Below, in pieces: positions 63,540-64,000 of a DNA stretch of 64,000 nt; positions within the stretch are counted from its first letter, which is position 1, and each line of letters opens with the position of its first letter. This stretch comes from Curtobacterium sp. Leaf261 (GTDB lineage Bacteria > Actinomycetota > Actinomycetes > Actinomycetales > Microbacteriaceae): the NCBI RefSeq assembly GCF_001422205.1, contig NZ_LMMJ01000002.1:1-64000 (forward strand). Direction: 5' to 3'. Both the position numbers and the translations under genes were made by a program. The notes beneath the pieces were generated by a model. That model worked only from the letters and a program-made list of their open reading frames with translations, searched no databases and was not told the DNA's origin.

Positions 63540-64000
63540 TCACCGCACCGACAGCAGTGCGGACAGCGCGCTGGCCTGCGTGCGCCAGTCCCGGACGTTC
63601 GGCGAGCCCGAGGTCGATGCCCCGGCCCACCGCTCGCCGAGCCGGTTCAGCGGATCGCGGTCCTTCGTCCAGACCGCGGTCGCCTGTGCGGCGTCGAACG
63701 ACCGGTACGCGCCGCCGGTGGCCTGGTCGAGCTCGGTCATGTACCGCTCGAACACGCCCTTGAACTGCTTCGCATTGTCGTCGCAGGGGTTCGCGGCGGT
63801 CAGCGGGTCACAGTTCTCGGTGAGGACGCCGTTCACGACGAGCCCCGGCGATCCGGCCGCGGGGTGGATCGCCGCGTCCGCGAGGGCCTTCGCGCTGTCC
63901 AGGTACTTCGTGTCCCCGGTCGCGCGCCAGAGCTCGACGCCCCCGCCGATCGCGAGCCCCTGGTTGTACGTGTAGACGGTCTGAGCGTTGTTCACGCAGG
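63540..64000 (-). CDS. GH76 family enzyme, C-terminal part only
   Basis: The visible 152 residues are the C-terminal part of a glycoside hydrolase family 76 protein (alpha-1,6-mannanase type): NNAQTVYTYNQGLAIGGGVELWRATGDTKYLDSAKALAD, followed by NGVLTENCDPL, CDDNAKQFKGVFERYM, and a C-terminal helix pair. The start lies beyond the right edge of the window. Such enzymes are usually secreted and cut alpha-mannans; the catalytic aspartate pair would be upstream and is not seen. Confidence 0.85.
   Translation of the reverse strand, partial: CVNNAQTVYTYNQGLAIGGGVELWRATGDTKYLDSAKALADAAIHPAAGSPGLVVNGVLTENCDPLTAANPCDDNAKQFKGVFERYMTELDQATGGAYRSFDAAQATAVWTKDRDPLNRLGERWAGASTSGSPNVRDWRTQASALSALLSVR

Overview
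The window reads as chromosomal DNA of a high-GC actinobacterium, most likely Microbacteriaceae and Curtobacterium-like. This rests on strongly GC-biased third codon positions, frequent GTG starts, a monomeric NADP-isocitrate dehydrogenase, an actinobacterial-length xylose isomerase, and many short palindromic repeats between genes. The genus is an inference. No rRNA, tRNA, CRISPR array or complete insertion sequence was seen. The last gene (GH76) runs off the right edge.

Layout. (1) 1-14.9 kb looks like an accessory or differently derived segment. It holds an MmyB-type regulator divergent from a monooxygenase/SDR/monooxygenase cluster, an orphan serine recombinase, small membrane proteins, a surface-glycosylation module (GT2-GtrA fusion, two-component system, two divergent PMT-like transferases), and an HxlR/tautomerase pair. 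Its intergenic repeat (family E, around GCGATCGGCTATCGAGAC) was not seen further right. (2) 14.9-28.9 kb: a Na+/H+ antiporter, then a xylose/xylooligosaccharide locus (ROK repressor, xylA-xylB; LacI regulator, ABC sugar importer, GH3 glycosidase). An Abi_2/HEPN gene preceded by a terminator-type structured RNA candidate sits between the two halves. (3) 29-35.5 kb: four regulator/oxidoreductase sets (XRE with SDR and aldo-keto reductase, MerR with epimerase, TetR with NmrA-like), several with visible operators. (4) 35.5-46 kb: a fused heterodimer-type ABC exporter, a DUF4304 protein, a membrane esterase, sdaA and kup. (5) 46-52 kb: an overlapping Prs-like/NAMPT/NrtR-like NAD-salvage operon and a second CPA1 antiporter. 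(6) 52-64 kb: icd, a DUF4240 lipoprotein, a UvrA paralogue, DinB, nucleotidyltransferase and DUF2071 proteins, a Gfo/Idh-ThuA pair, and a partial GH76 enzyme.

Five families of dispersed palindromes are visible. Family A (GGACTGGAGG/CCTCCAGTCC hairpins, about 15 copies) was seen only from 16.6 kb rightwards, and two copies lie inside reading frames (the N-termini of the GH3 enzyme and Kup). Families B, C and D are longer hairpins found in two to four copies each. Family E is confined to the first 14.8 kb. The opposite distributions of A and E suggest a junction near 14.8-16.6 kb.

Strongest leads: the HEPN Abi protein with its putative cognate RNA; family A palindromes read through as protein; the compact NAD-salvage operon with a near-perfect operator; and a shared GGTNCTGNCAGNACC operator that appears to place two oxidoreductases under one XRE regulator.
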